Source of the DNA: Streptomyces erythrochromogenes
GTDB taxonomy: Bacteria > Actinomycetota > Actinomycetes > Streptomycetales > Streptomycetaceae
Direction: 5' to 3'
NCBI RefSeq assembly: GCF_036170895.1
Contig: NZ_CP108036.1
Location: 2,976,001 to 3,040,000, forward strand
DNA: 64,000 nt
Part shown: positions 1-8,134 of the stretch, in pieces
Numbering within the stretch: the stretch's first letter is position 1
Layout: every line of letters begins with the position of its first letter
Made by a program: the position numbers and the translations under genes
The notes under the pieces: generated by a model
The model's input: only the letters and a program-made list of their open reading frames with translations
What the model was told of the DNA's origin: nothing
The model's database searches: none

Positions 1-2175
1 ACGAAGTACGTCGGCCAGAAGCGCTTCTCCCTGGAGGGCGGCGAGTCCGTCATCCCGCTGCTCGACGCCGTCATCGACTCGGCCGCCGAGGCCCGCCTCG
101 AAGAGGTCGTCATCGGCATGGCCCACCGCGGCCGCCTGAACGTGCTCGCGAACATCGTCGGCAAGTCGTACGCGCAGATCTTCCGCGAGTTCGAGGGCAA
201 CCTCGACCCGAAGTCCATGCACGGCTCCGGCGACGTCAAGTACCACCTGGGCGCCGAGGGCACCTTCACCGGCCTCGACGGCGAGCAGATCAAGGTCTCG
301 CTCGTCGCGAACCCCTCCCACCTAGAGGCGGTCGACCCGGTCCTGGAGGGTGTCGCCCGCGCCAAGCAGGACGTCATCAACAAGGGCGGCACGGACTTCA
401 CGGTCCTCCCGCTCGCGCTCCACGGCGACGCGGCCTTCGCCGGCCAGGGCGTCGTCGCCGAGACGCTGAACATGTCGCAGCTGCGCGGCTACCGCACCGG
501 CGGCACCGTGCACGTGGTCATCAACAACCAGGTCGGCTTCACCGCCGCCCCGGAGTCCTCGCGTTCCTCGATGTACGCGACCGACGTGGCCCGCATGATC
601 GAGGCGCCGATCTTCCACGTGAACGGCGACGACCCGGAGGCCGTCGTCCGCGTCGCGCGGCTCGCCTTCGAGTTCCGCCAGGCGTTCAACAAGGACGTGG
701 TCATCGACCTCATCTGCTACCGCCGCCGCGGCCACAACGAGTCCGACAACCCGGCCTTCACCCAGCCGCTGATGTATGACCTGATCGACAAGAAGCGCTC
801 GGTGCGCAAGCTCTACACCGAGTCCCTCATCGGTCGTGGCGACATCACCCTGGAAGAGGCCGAGCAGGCGCTCCAGGACTTCCAGGGCCAGCTGGAGAAG
901 GTCTTCGCGGAGGTCCGCGAGGCCGCCACGGCCCCGGCCGTCGGCGCCCCGGTCGCGCCCGCGCAGACCGCGCAGGAATTCCCGGTCAAGGTCAACACCG
1001 CGATCTCCCAGGACGTCGTCAAGCGGATCGCCGAGTCCCAGGTCACCATCCCCGAGGGCGTCACCGTCCACCCGCGCCTGCTGCCGCAGCTGCAGCGCCG
1101 CGCGGCGATGATCGACGAGGGCACCATCGACTGGGGCATGGGCGAGACCCTCGCCTTCGGCTCGCTGCTCATGGAGGGCACCCCGGTCCGGCTGTCCGGC
1201 CAGGACTCCCGCCGCGGCACCTTCGGCCAGCGCCACGCGGTCCTCATCGACCGGGAGACGGGCGAGGACTACACCCCGCTCCTCTACCTGTCCGAGGACC
1301 AGGCCCGCTACAACGTCTACGACTCGCTGCTCTCCGAGTACGCGGCCATGGGCTTCGAGTACGGCTACTCGCTGGCCCGTCCGGACGCGCTGGTCCTGTG
1401 GGAGGCCCAGTTCGGTGACTTCGTCAACGGCGCGCAGACCGTCGTCGACGAGTTCATCTCCTCGGCCGAGCAGAAGTGGGGCCAGACCTCCGGCGTCACC
1501 CTGCTCCTCCCGCACGGCTACGAGGGCCAGGGCCCGGACCACTCGTCCGCGCGCCCCGAGCGCTTCCTGCAGATGTGCGCGCAGGACAACATGACGGTGG
1601 CCATGCCCACCCTCCCGTCCAACTACTTCCACCTCCTGCGCTGGCAGGTCCACAACCCGCACCACAAGCCGCTCATCGTCTTCACCCCGAAGTCGATGCT
1701 GCGTCTGAAGGCCGCGGCGTCGAAGGCGGAGGAGTTCACGAGCGGTTCGTTCCGTCCGGTCATCGGTGACACCACCGTGGACGCGAACGCCGTCCGCAAG
1801 GTCGTCTTCTGCGCCGGCAAGGTCTACTACGACCTGGAGGCCGAGCGCGAGAAGCGCGGCATCACGGACACCGCGATCATCCGCATCGAGCGCCTGTACC
1901 CGCTCCCGGGTGCCGAGCTCCAGGCCGAGATCGCCAAGTTCCCGAACGCGGCGAAGTACATCTGGGCGCAGGAGGAGCCGGCGAACCAGGGTGCGTGGCC
2001 GTTCATCGCGCTGAACCTGATCGACCACCTCGACCTGGCGGTCGGTGCGGACGTCCCGGCGGGCGAGCGCCTGCGGCGCATCTCGCGCCCGCACGGCTCG
2101 TCCCCGGCGGTGGGCTCCGCGAAGCGCCACCAGGCGGAGCAGCAGCTCCTCCTGAACGAGGTCTTCGAGGCGTAA
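1..2175 (+). CDS. kgd: 2-oxoglutarate dehydrogenase E1 (multifunctional Kgd type), C-terminal part, 5' truncated
   Basis: The window opens inside this gene. Frame 1 is open from base 1 and reads [15 protein letters not shown], so the ATG at 118 is internal. The visible 724 residues cover the thiamine-diphosphate E1 core: [11 protein letters not shown] near residue 40, the [12 protein letters not shown] stretch, the NNQVGFT motif, and a C-terminal transketolase-like domain with [14 protein letters not shown] and [20 protein letters not shown]. The enzyme decarboxylates 2-oxoglutarate in the TCA cycle. In actinobacteria the E1 is usually fused to an N-terminal acyltransferase domain, which would lie upstream of the window. 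The family assignment is secure; whether the fusion is present cannot be seen. A strong hairpin follows the stop codon. Confidence 0.96.
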   Translation, partial: TKYVGQKRFSLEGGESVIPLLDAVIDSAAEARLEEVVIGMAHRGRLNVLANIVGKSYAQIFREFEGNLDPKSMHGSGDVKYHLGAEGTFTGLDGEQIKVSLVANPSHLEAVDPVLEGVARAKQDVINKGGTDFTVLPLALHGDAAFAGQGVVAETLNMSQLRGYRTGGTVHVVINNQVGFTAAPESSRSSMYATDVARMIEAPIFHVNGDDPEAVVRVARLAFEFRQAFNKDVVIDLICYRRRGHNESDNPAFTQPLMYDLIDKKRSVRKLYTESLIGRGDITLEEAEQALQDFQGQLEKVFAEVREAATAPAVGAPVAPAQTAQEFPVKVNTAISQDVVKRIAESQVTIPEGVTVHPRLLPQLQRRAAMIDEGTIDWGMGETLAFGSLLMEGTPVRLSGQDSRRGTFGQRHAVLIDRETGEDYTPLLYLSEDQARYNVYDSLLSEYAAMGFEYGYSLARPDALVLWEAQFGDFVNGAQTVVDEFISSAEQKWGQTSGVTLLLPHGYEGQGPDHSSARPERFLQMCAQDNMTVAMPTLPSNYFHLLRWQVHNPHHKPLIVFTPKSMLRLKAAASKAEEFTSGSFRPVIGDTTVDANAVRKVVFCAGKVYYDLEAEREKRGITDTAIIRIERLYPLPGAELQAEIAKFPNAAKYIWAQEEPANQGAWPFIALNLIDHLDLAVGADVPAGERLRRISRPHGSSPAVGSAKRHQAEQQLLLNEVFEA

Positions 2176-2189
2176 CCCCGGCAGCACCA

Positions 2190-2223
2190 GGAAGGCCCGG
2201 CCCCCAAGGGGGCCGGGCCTTCC
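2190..2223 (+). terminator. Rho-independent-like terminator after kgd
   Basis: A near-perfect hairpin lies 15 bases past the kgd stop. Arms GGAAGGCCCGGCCCCC and its complement are separated by a two-base loop. No long U tract follows, which is normal for Streptomyces terminators. Confidence 0.85.
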
Positions 2224-2243
2224 GGCTTCCCCCGGCACCCGGG

Positions 2244-2308
2244 GCCTTCACCCCCGCGGCCCCGGCCTGCCGGCCGGTGGCCGCCCACCCACCCCCGGGG
2301 CGCGGCGG
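2244..2308 (+). repeat. Outer left arm of an inverted repeat (partner 3657-3720)
   Basis: This GC-rich stretch begins GCCTTCACCCCCGCGGCC and reappears in reverse complement at 3657-3720. Both copies continue into a matching GCCCACCC block. The two arms lie outside the larger repeats at 2398-2735 and 3199-3536, so the inverted symmetry covers almost the whole gene-poor stretch from 2244 to 3720. Some of the similarity could be due to high GC, but the shared 18-base start is exact. Confidence 0.6.
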
Positions 2309-2397
2309 GGTCGGAGCGCGGCTGGGCCGATGGCGGCGAGCCAGGAAGTACGGCGCGGTACCGGGACGGTGTCCGTACGAGGCGGCATCAGAGCTGT

Positions 2398-2735
2398 CTT
2401 GGGGGTTTCCCGTCAGTCCCATCGTCTCTCCGGTTCGCGCCGACCCCTCAAGGGCGCTCCTTCGTCGCGTCGCTGCGCGATGGCCTACGGCCACCCTTGA
2501 CCGCCCGTCCCGCCCCGGACATACGAGGACAGCCGGGAACCCCCCAAAGGAACGGGCCGGGCCTTTCTTTTCAGGGACGGCCACATCAGCGATGCGCGGG
2601 GCGGTCGGCGAAGCGCGTCTAATCGCTACGCGCTCCTGTCGTGAAGCGTCCGCAGGCCCCTGTGGCTGGACATAGGCCGCCATCGATCGCTACGCGCTTC
2701 TCCGAGACCGCGTCCGCCCCTCGTTCGGGGCTGGG
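2398..2735 (+). repeat. Large imperfect inverted repeat, left copy, with MITE-like core
   Basis: This copy matches the reverse complement of 3199-3536 over about 340 bp, by eye at roughly three positions in four. Shared exact blocks include CCCATCGTCTCTCCG, CCCTCAAGGGCGCTCC, CCACCCTTGACCGCCCGTCC and GCCATCGATCGCTACGCG. The first 152 bp (2398-2549) start CTTGGGGGTTTCCCGTCAG and end with the imperfect complement ACAGCCGGGAACCCCCCAA. The core therefore has terminal inverted repeats of about 20 bp, as in a miniature transposable element. No transposase is encoded here. No coding potential was seen in 2224-2740. Confidence 0.8.
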
Positions 2736-2740
2736 AGGAG

Positions 2741-2974
2741 CACGGAAAAGGATTCGTCCGCATACGGCGGCTTCTCTACGCTGACTCGCAGCGGGAGTGC
2801 GCGTATTTCCGCAGGTTGCGACGCCGTGGCAGAGCGGCCCATTGCGATCGACGTGGCGGAGGTCCCTTCCACGACCCAAGCCAGGTGCCCGCCCTCAGTC
2901 AGCAGCTCCTCGAACGCGCCCGCGTCGGATGGGAACGCTTCGCTTCCTCCTTCGAGGAATCATCGGATGACTGA
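2741..2974 (+). pseudogene. Possible 3' remnant of an unrecognised gene
   Basis: One plus-strand frame runs open to a TGA at 2972 and ends PSQVPALSQQLLERARVG then WERFASSFEESSDD. Over roughly its last 35 codons third positions are mostly G or C, as in a real gene. It overlaps the next gene's ATG (2967) by 8 bases, which is typical operon spacing. Upstream the frame merges into the inverted repeat at 2398-2735 and no plausible start with a ribosome site is visible. I infer that the 5' end was replaced by the repeat. It could also be chance open frame in GC-rich DNA. The family was not recognised. Confidence 0.3.
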
Positions 2975-3197
2975 CCGGTACGAATACCTGCCTCATCACC
3001 TGCTGCGCCGCCGTGTGCGCGATATCGCGTCCGGGGTCGAGGGCGAGCTCATGGCCGTGATCAACGAGGACGTCTCGCACTCCGTCCATCCCCACTGGGT
3101 GGAGCTGGCCTACATCCGGGGCCCGTCCGGCCGCGAATTCTCCACAGCAGTCGCCAACATCGAGTCAGCCGAACTCCACCCGGGGCAAAACACCTGA
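2967..3197 (+). CDS. Small conserved-looking hypothetical protein, 76 aa
   Basis: A 76-residue protein begins MTDRYEYLPHHLLRRR and ends near AELHPGQNT. The chosen ATG at 2967 has GAGGAA 8 bases upstream. The frame is open further 5' to 2826, but that stretch has no ribosome site and an unlikely serine/proline composition. The protein is soluble, with no signal peptide, membrane segment or cysteine. I do not recognise the family. It sits between the two arms of a large inverted repeat and overlaps the end of a possible truncated gene, so it may be cargo or bystander of that element. Confidence 0.65.
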   Translation: MTDRYEYLPHHLLRRRVRDIASGVEGELMAVINEDVSHSVHPHWVELAYIRGPSGREFSTAVANIESAELHPGQNT

Positions 3198-3198
3198 C

Positions 3199-3536
3199 CA
3201 GCCCCAGGCGGTCTGCGGACGCGGGCAGGGAGAAGCGCGTAGCGATCGATGGCGGCTTATGCCCAGCCCAAGAGACCTGCGGACGCCTTCCGGCAGGAGC
3301 GCGTAGCGATGTGGGGCGCACCGGGCTCCGCCCGGGCAGCGCTGATCGCCCCGATGGTGTCTTGATCCCCCGGCCCGTCCCTTTGGGGGCTTCCCGGCAG
3401 TCTTTCGGATTTCCGGGGCGGGACGGGCGGTCAAGGGTGGAGCGCAGCGACATCGCGTAGCGACGCGACCGAAGGGAGCGCCCTTGAGGGACCGGCACGA
3501 CACGGAGAGACGATGGGACTGCCGGGAAACCCCCAG
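3199..3536 (-). repeat. Large imperfect inverted repeat, right copy, with MITE-like core
   Basis: This is the reverse-complement partner of 2398-2735 and begins two bases after the small gene's stop. Its core, 3381-3536, has ends CTTTGGGGGCTTCCCGGCAG and ACTGCCGGGAAACCCCCAG, a better-preserved pair of about 20-bp terminal inverted repeats than in the left copy. Within the outer part (3210-3310) a unit made of CTGCGGACGC plus CGTAGCGAT occurs twice. No gene was found between 3198 and 3780. Confidence 0.8.
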
Positions 3537-3656
3537 CACATCACTGACTGCCGGGTACGCAGATCGGCCTCGCCGAAGCCGTTGTGCTGCGAGGCGGCAC
3601 GCCCGTACGGAGTTCGCCTGCTCCGTACGCCGTCCGGCAGGCCGTCGTCTCGCGCC

Positions 3657-3720
3657 CCACTCCCGAGGGGGCGGGTGGGCAGCCGCCGGCCCGGGGCGCG
3701 GGGGCCGCGGGGGTGAAGGC
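3657..3720 (-). repeat. Outer right arm of the inverted repeat (partner 2244-2308)
   Basis: Reverse complement of the GC-rich stretch at 2244-2308, including the exact block GGCCGCGGGGGTGAAGGC. It lies just downstream of the fxsT stop and is the outermost recognisable part of the inverted symmetry. Confidence 0.6.
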
Positions 3721-3780
3721 GCCGAGTGCGCGTGGGCTCGTACACCCCGCTCCCCCGCGCCCGTCGCGCCCACCCCCCGC

Positions 3781-6700
3781 CTACGGCTGGGGTTCGAAGT
3801 CCCAGTACGGGCGGGCTCGTTGCTTCGCCGAGACCGTGTGGACGTGTTGGGCGCCCAGGGTGCGGGTCAGGCCCTTGATGCCCGCGTCCTCGTGTTTGCC
3901 CGCCTCCGTGTCCTCGCGTACGGACCGCAGGTCCGCGGCCAGGGCGATCTGGGCGCTCAGCGTCATCGGGTGGTCGGGGCCCAGGACCCGTTCCGCGGTC
4001 CGCAGGGTTTCCCGGCTGAGGTCCAGGGCGTCCTCCAGCCGCCCGGTGATGTTGCGGTGTCCGGTGGCGTTGAGGGCGCAGCCCAGCGTCCAGGGGTGCC
4101 GGCTGCCGAGCGCGCCCCGCATGCCCACCAGCGCCTGCTCGGCGAGGGAGAGGCCCTCGGCGCGTTCGCCCTGTGCGCGCAGGACCAGGCCGAGGTTGCC
4201 GACGGTGCCGATGCTGTACGGGTGGGCGAGGCCGAGCTGCGACTGGTAGCCGCGGACGACGTCTTCGGAGATGCGGCGGGCCTCGCCGATGTCGCCGTAC
4301 TCCCTGAGGTAGGTGGCGTAGTCGGAGGCGACCATCAGGGTCCACGGGTAGTCCACGCCGAAGACGCGCGTCGCGCGTTCCCAGACGGTGCGCAGGCGCA
4401 GGCCCGCGCCGGGGATGTCGCCGGAGCGGCGCAGGCACAGGCCGAGGTTGTGCTCGGCGCGCAGGGTCTGGGGGTGGCCGAGTCCCAGCACCTGGGTGTT
4501 GAGCTTGACGCCCTGTTCCTGCCGGGTCTGGGCCTCCCTGTAGCGGCCCATGAGCCGCAGTCCCATGGCGCAGGCGATGCCGGAGGCGAGGGTGGAGATG
4601 TGCAGGGGCATCAGGACGCGTTCGCGGCGGCGCAGGGTGTCCAGGTCGAGGTCGTAGGCGTCCTGGTAGCGGCCGAGGAGGCGGTAGGTCGCGGCGAGGT
4701 TGTTCTGTGCGTCGAGGGTGATGGAGTCGTCCTCGCCGAGCAGTTCGCGGTAGGTGGCCAGGCAGTGCTCGAAGATCTCGCGGGCTGGTTCGAACTTGGC
4801 GATGCACAGCAGGACGCCGCCGTAGGCGCTGGTGGCGCGCAGGCTCTCCAGGTCCTGGTCGCCGCGTTCCCCGGTGAGCCGGTCGGCGACGGCCCTGGTG
4901 AGGATCTCGGCGCGGCGGAACAGGCCGAGGTTGCGCAGGGAGTTCCCGTACTGGTAGCTGAGCTCCCGGACCTTGGGGTGGTCATCGCCGAGCCGGGCGC
5001 GCCAGATCTGGTCGGTCTCCTCGCAGAGCCGCAGGCAGGTGCGGTATTCGCCGGCGAGGATCAGGTAGCGCAGGCAGTGGAGCAGGAAGTTCTGGATCCG
5101 CGGGTTGCTGCTGGTGATGACTCCTGAGGGGGTGAGGTGGGGGACGAGTTCGGCGTAGCGGGGCCAGAGCCGGGAGTCGGAGGGCCGGCCGGGGTCGGCT
5201 GCGGCGAGGACCTGGCGGACGGCCCGGGCGAGGGGTTCGGCCTCTTCCTCGGAGAGGTTCTCGCGGACGATGCCGTGGACCATGCGGTGCAGTTGTACGG
5301 TCTCCAGTCCGCCGCCGCCCTCCTCCACGGGGAGGTCGGAGTACTCCAGCCGTACGACGGAGAACTGGACGAGCTTGTTGAGGGCGCCGTTCCACCGGAT
5401 CTGGTCGTTGATGAGGCCGGCGAGCTGTTCGGGCACGTCGTCGGCGGGGAATTCGCGCAGGAGGCGCAGCGGGACGGGACCGGGGGCGAAGAACACGAAC
5501 AGCCGCAGCAGGGCAAGGGCGTCGGGGAAGTTCTCCCGGACGTTGTTGAGGAGTATGGCGAGGGCCGTGGGGAAGGGCAGCGGGTAGTCGTCGGAGACGG
5601 CGACGGCCTCGCGGGAGTCCATCCGGCGCTGGAGCAGGGCGAGGTAGTCGCCGACGGGCAGCGGGGAGTCGGCGAGCCAGCCGGCGGTCTGGTCGAGGGC
5701 GAGCGGGTAGTCCTCCAGGGCCTCGGCGAGCTGGTCGGCCTCGTCGGCGGTGAGGCGCAGGGCGCGGCGGCGGATGAAGGTGATCGACTCGGGGCGGGCG
5801 TAGAGGGGGACCTCGACGAGGCTGGTGTGCCGGGCGGCCCATTCGCGGTTGCGGGAGGTGATGATGACGTCGCCGGCGCCGCCGGAGGGCAGCAGGTCGA
5901 TCAGGTCGTCGGGGTTGTCGCAGCCGTCGAAGACCATCAGCCAGCGGCTGTACGGGGTTCCGCGGCGCAGCGCTTCGAGGACTGCCCTGATCTGCTCGCC
6001 GTAGCTGCCGGCGCCGCGCGGGAGGCCGAGGGCGGGAGCGAGGTCGGCGAGGCGTTCGCGGAGGGTGGGGCGGTCCTCGGCGGGGACCCACCACACGACG
6101 TCGTACTCGGAGGCGAATCGGTAGGCGTACTCGGTGGCGACCTGTGTCTTGCCGACGCCGGAGAGGCCGAGGAGGGTGACGGTGGACGCGCCGGGCGGGG
6201 CTTCGGCGAGGGCCTGGCGCAGGGTGCCGATGACGTCGTTGCGGCCGGTGAAGCGGGGGTTGCGGCGGGGGACGCGGCCCCAGATCTCGGGCGGGTCGTT
6301 GGGGAAGCGGGGGCCGCGGCGGCCGGTTTCGGTGCCGATGCGGTCGGTGGGCAGTTCGAGGCGACGCAGGACGCGGTATTCGGCCTCGTACGCGTCGAGG
6401 CCCCACAGGTCGGTCTTCTCCAGTACGGCGACGGCGCTGGGCAGGGGTGCGTCGGTGAGGCAGACGGCGGCGAACCGGTCCGGGTGGTCGTCGGTGACGG
6501 CGCGCAGGGCGGTGTTCCACTCGTCGTCGGTGTGGGTGCCGGCGGAGAAGTAGCGTTCGCTGAGGACGAGGAGGACGCGGCTGCCGGAGCGGGCGAGGTC
6601 GTCGAGGGCCTGGGTGAGGCCGGGGCTGCTCTGCGGGTCCCAGCGCTGGAGGGCGACGCGGTGGCCGTGTTCTTCCAGGCGGTGGGCGATCCACACGGCC

Positions 6701-6813
6701 CAGGGACGGTTGAAGCCCGCGAAGCTGATGACGAAGCGCTGCGGCCGCTGGGGCTGGGGTGGCTGCTGGGGCTGTTGCGCCGATTCGCGGTCCTGCCGGC
6801 TACCGGTGGTCAT
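3781..6813 (-). CDS. fxsT: FxSxx-COOH system protein with TIR-like, NB-ARC and tetratricopeptide domains
   Basis: A 1010-residue STAND-type signalling protein. After a Gln/Pro-rich leader, residues 27-150 form a TIR-like domain (RFVISFAGFNRPWAVWIAHR start, TDDEW near 96). An NB-ARC NTPase follows, with Walker A GLSGVGKT at 216-223 and Walker B WLMVFDGCD near 291-299. From about residue 640 to the end there are tetratricopeptide repeats of the HPKVRELSYQYGNSLRNLG and NNLAATYRLLGRYQDA type. It ends YWDFEPQP. I chose the ATG at 6813 because GGGAGA precedes it; a longer frame to 6972 would run into the upstream gene. The neighbours make it the TPR member of an FxSxx-COOH system. The TIR domain suggests NAD-related or scaffold signalling, which is inference. 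Confidence 0.85.
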   Translation of the reverse strand: MTTGSRQDRESAQQPQQPPQPQRPQRFVISFAGFNRPWAVWIAHRLEEHGHRVALQRWDPQSSPGLTQALDDLARSGSRVLLVLSERYFSAGTHTDDEWNTALRAVTDDHPDRFAAVCLTDAPLPSAVAVLEKTDLWGLDAYEAEYRVLRRLELPTDRIGTETGRRGPRFPNDPPEIWGRVPRRNPRFTGRNDVIGTLRQALAEAPPGASTVTLLGLSGVGKTQVATEYAYRFASEYDVVWWVPAEDRPTLRERLADLAPALGLPRGAGSYGEQIRAVLEALRRGTPYSRWLMVFDGCDNPDDLIDLLPSGGAGDVIITSRNREWAARHTSLVEVPLYARPESITFIRRRALRLTADEADQLAEALEDYPLALDQTAGWLADSPLPVGDYLALLQRRMDSREAVAVSDDYPLPFPTALAILLNNVRENFPDALALLRLFVFFAPGPVPLRLLREFPADDVPEQLAGLINDQIRWNGALNKLVQFSVVRLEYSDLPVEEGGGGLETVQLHRMVHGIVRENLSEEEAEPLARAVRQVLAAADPGRPSDSRLWPRYAELVPHLTPSGVITSSNPRIQNFLLHCLRYLILAGEYRTCLRLCEETDQIWRARLGDDHPKVRELSYQYGNSLRNLGLFRRAEILTRAVADRLTGERGDQDLESLRATSAYGGVLLCIAKFEPAREIFEHCLATYRELLGEDDSITLDAQNNLAATYRLLGRYQDAYDLDLDTLRRRERVLMPLHISTLASGIACAMGLRLMGRYREAQTRQEQGVKLNTQVLGLGHPQTLRAEHNLGLCLRRSGDIPGAGLRLRTVWERATRVFGVDYPWTLMVASDYATYLREYGDIGEARRISEDVVRGYQSQLGLAHPYSIGTVGNLGLVLRAQGERAEGLSLAEQALVGMRGALGSRHPWTLGCALNATGHRNITGRLEDALDLSRETLRTAERVLGPDHPMTLSAQIALAADLRSVREDTEAGKHEDAGIKGLTRTLGAQHVHTVSAKQRARPYWDFEPQP

Positions 6814-6877
6814 GCGGCCGTCTCCCTGGGCTGCGGGCAGTGGACGGGACTGAAAAGGTACCGCAGCGGACGGTCCG

Positions 6878-8134
6878 TCAGACCTGTGCGAACGGGGCGA
6901 GTTCGGGGTGTGCCTCGCACCAGGCGCGGCGCTCGCGGTCGACCGCGCGACGGGCCGCGGTGTGCTGGTCACCGGGGGGCGGGAGCTCGTCCATGGCCCG
7001 TTCGGCGGAGGCCATCGCGTCGGTGAACTCCCGGCCCGCGGAGGTGAGTCGGTCGTGTGCGCGCAGGGCGGGCAGGACGGCGGCGACCTGGGCGCGGATC
7101 CGGGCGTGCTGGGCCCAGGCGCCGCGTGCTCCGTAGAGGGCGGCGCGCTGCCAGTACCCGGCCAGGGCCAGGTGGGCGTAGGCGCCGTGCAGGAGTCCCT
7201 CCAGGGGGCGGGGGTCGCTGCGCCAGGGGGCCCAGTGGCGGGGCGCGGCGTCGGCGGTGTGCAGGGTCAGGACGTCGGCGAGGGCGGTCAGTTTGCCGTG
7301 CTGGACCTCGTGGACGAGGGTCGCGGCGAGGGCGGGCGGGGCCTGCGCGCGGGCGAGTACGGAGCCGGCGGCCGCGGGGAGGGTGGCGCCGCTGGAGCGG
7401 GACCCGCCGGCCAGCGGTACGAGGGAGCGCAGCAGTTGTACGGTCTCCTCCGCGCGGACGGTGTCGTAGCGCTGGAGGAGGGTGAGGGCGCCGGACCACT
7501 GGGTGTCCCACCGTTTGTGGCCCTTGGGGGTGAGGCGGCGGGCGGGGCGCAGGGGTGCGGGCTGTGCGGGGCCGGGTGCCCGGTAGGGGTCGAGGTCGTC
7601 GAGGGCGGTGCGGCCTCCGGGGAGCGCGTGCAGGGGCAGTGTGGCGGGGTCTTCGGGGTCCCAGGAGCGTTCGGTGAGGACGAGCGGGCCGGGGCGGTCC
7701 GGGCGCAGCAGGCCGAGCGTGGGCAGGACGAGGCGGCCGTGCACGGGCCGCAGGGTGTGGGTGAAGGGGATCCGGGCGCGCAGGGCGGCGGCCGCGGCGA
7801 GGGCGCCGAGGTGGGCGAGGTCGGGCGGCGGGCCGAAGGGGGCGTGCAGCCGGCGCAGGGTTTCCTCGGCCCAGACGCCGGTGGCGGGGTAGTGCAGTAC
7901 GTCGCGTACGGCGGCCGGGTCGTGGCGTTCGGCCTCCTCCAGCAGGGCCCAGTGGTCGGCGGTCTGGCCGGAGCTGCCGCAGGGGGCGGCGTCGAGTACG
8001 GCGCGGAGCAGGACCAGGCGCTTGGAGCGGCGTACGTCGCGGACCAGGCGGGTGCCGTCCGGGGAGGGCTCGGTGGAGGCGAGGGCGCGCAGGGTGCGGG
8101 AGGACACGGTGAAGGCGGCGAGGGCGGCGGTCAT
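6878..8134 (-). CDS. HExxH-type putative peptide beta-hydroxylase of the FxSxx-COOH system
   Basis: This 418-residue protein carries HEVQH at residues 275-279 in the context ATLVHEVQHGKLTAL, with a further histidine in LEGLLHGAYAH near 316. It resembles the HExxH family found next to radical SAM maturases, now regarded as 2-oxoglutarate-dependent peptide beta-hydroxylases (family knowledge, not shown here). Its ATG overlaps the fxsB stop as ATGA, so the two are translationally coupled. That supports action on the same FxsA peptide. No signal peptide is present. An ordinary metalloprotease is the alternative reading of the motif. Confidence 0.75.
   Translation of the reverse strand: MTAALAAFTVSSRTLRALASTEPSPDGTRLVRDVRRSKRLVLLRAVLDAAPCGSSGQTADHWALLEEAERHDPAAVRDVLHYPATGVWAEETLRRLHAPFGPPPDLAHLGALAAAAALRARIPFTHTLRPVHGRLVLPTLGLLRPDRPGPLVLTERSWDPEDPATLPLHALPGGRTALDDLDPYRAPGPAQPAPLRPARRLTPKGHKRWDTQWSGALTLLQRYDTVRAEETVQLLRSLVPLAGGSRSSGATLPAAAGSVLARAQAPPALAATLVHEVQHGKLTALADVLTLHTADAAPRHWAPWRSDPRPLEGLLHGAYAHLALAGYWQRAALYGARGAWAQHARIRAQVAAVLPALRAHDRLTSAGREFTDAMASAERAMDELPPPGDQHTAARRAVDRERRAWCEAHPELAPFAQV

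Noticed and set aside
322..2238. 638-codon open frame opposite kgd
   Set aside because: A mirror frame of a highly conserved gene in high-GC DNA; composition is Arg/Val/Asp-heavy with no recognisable domain.
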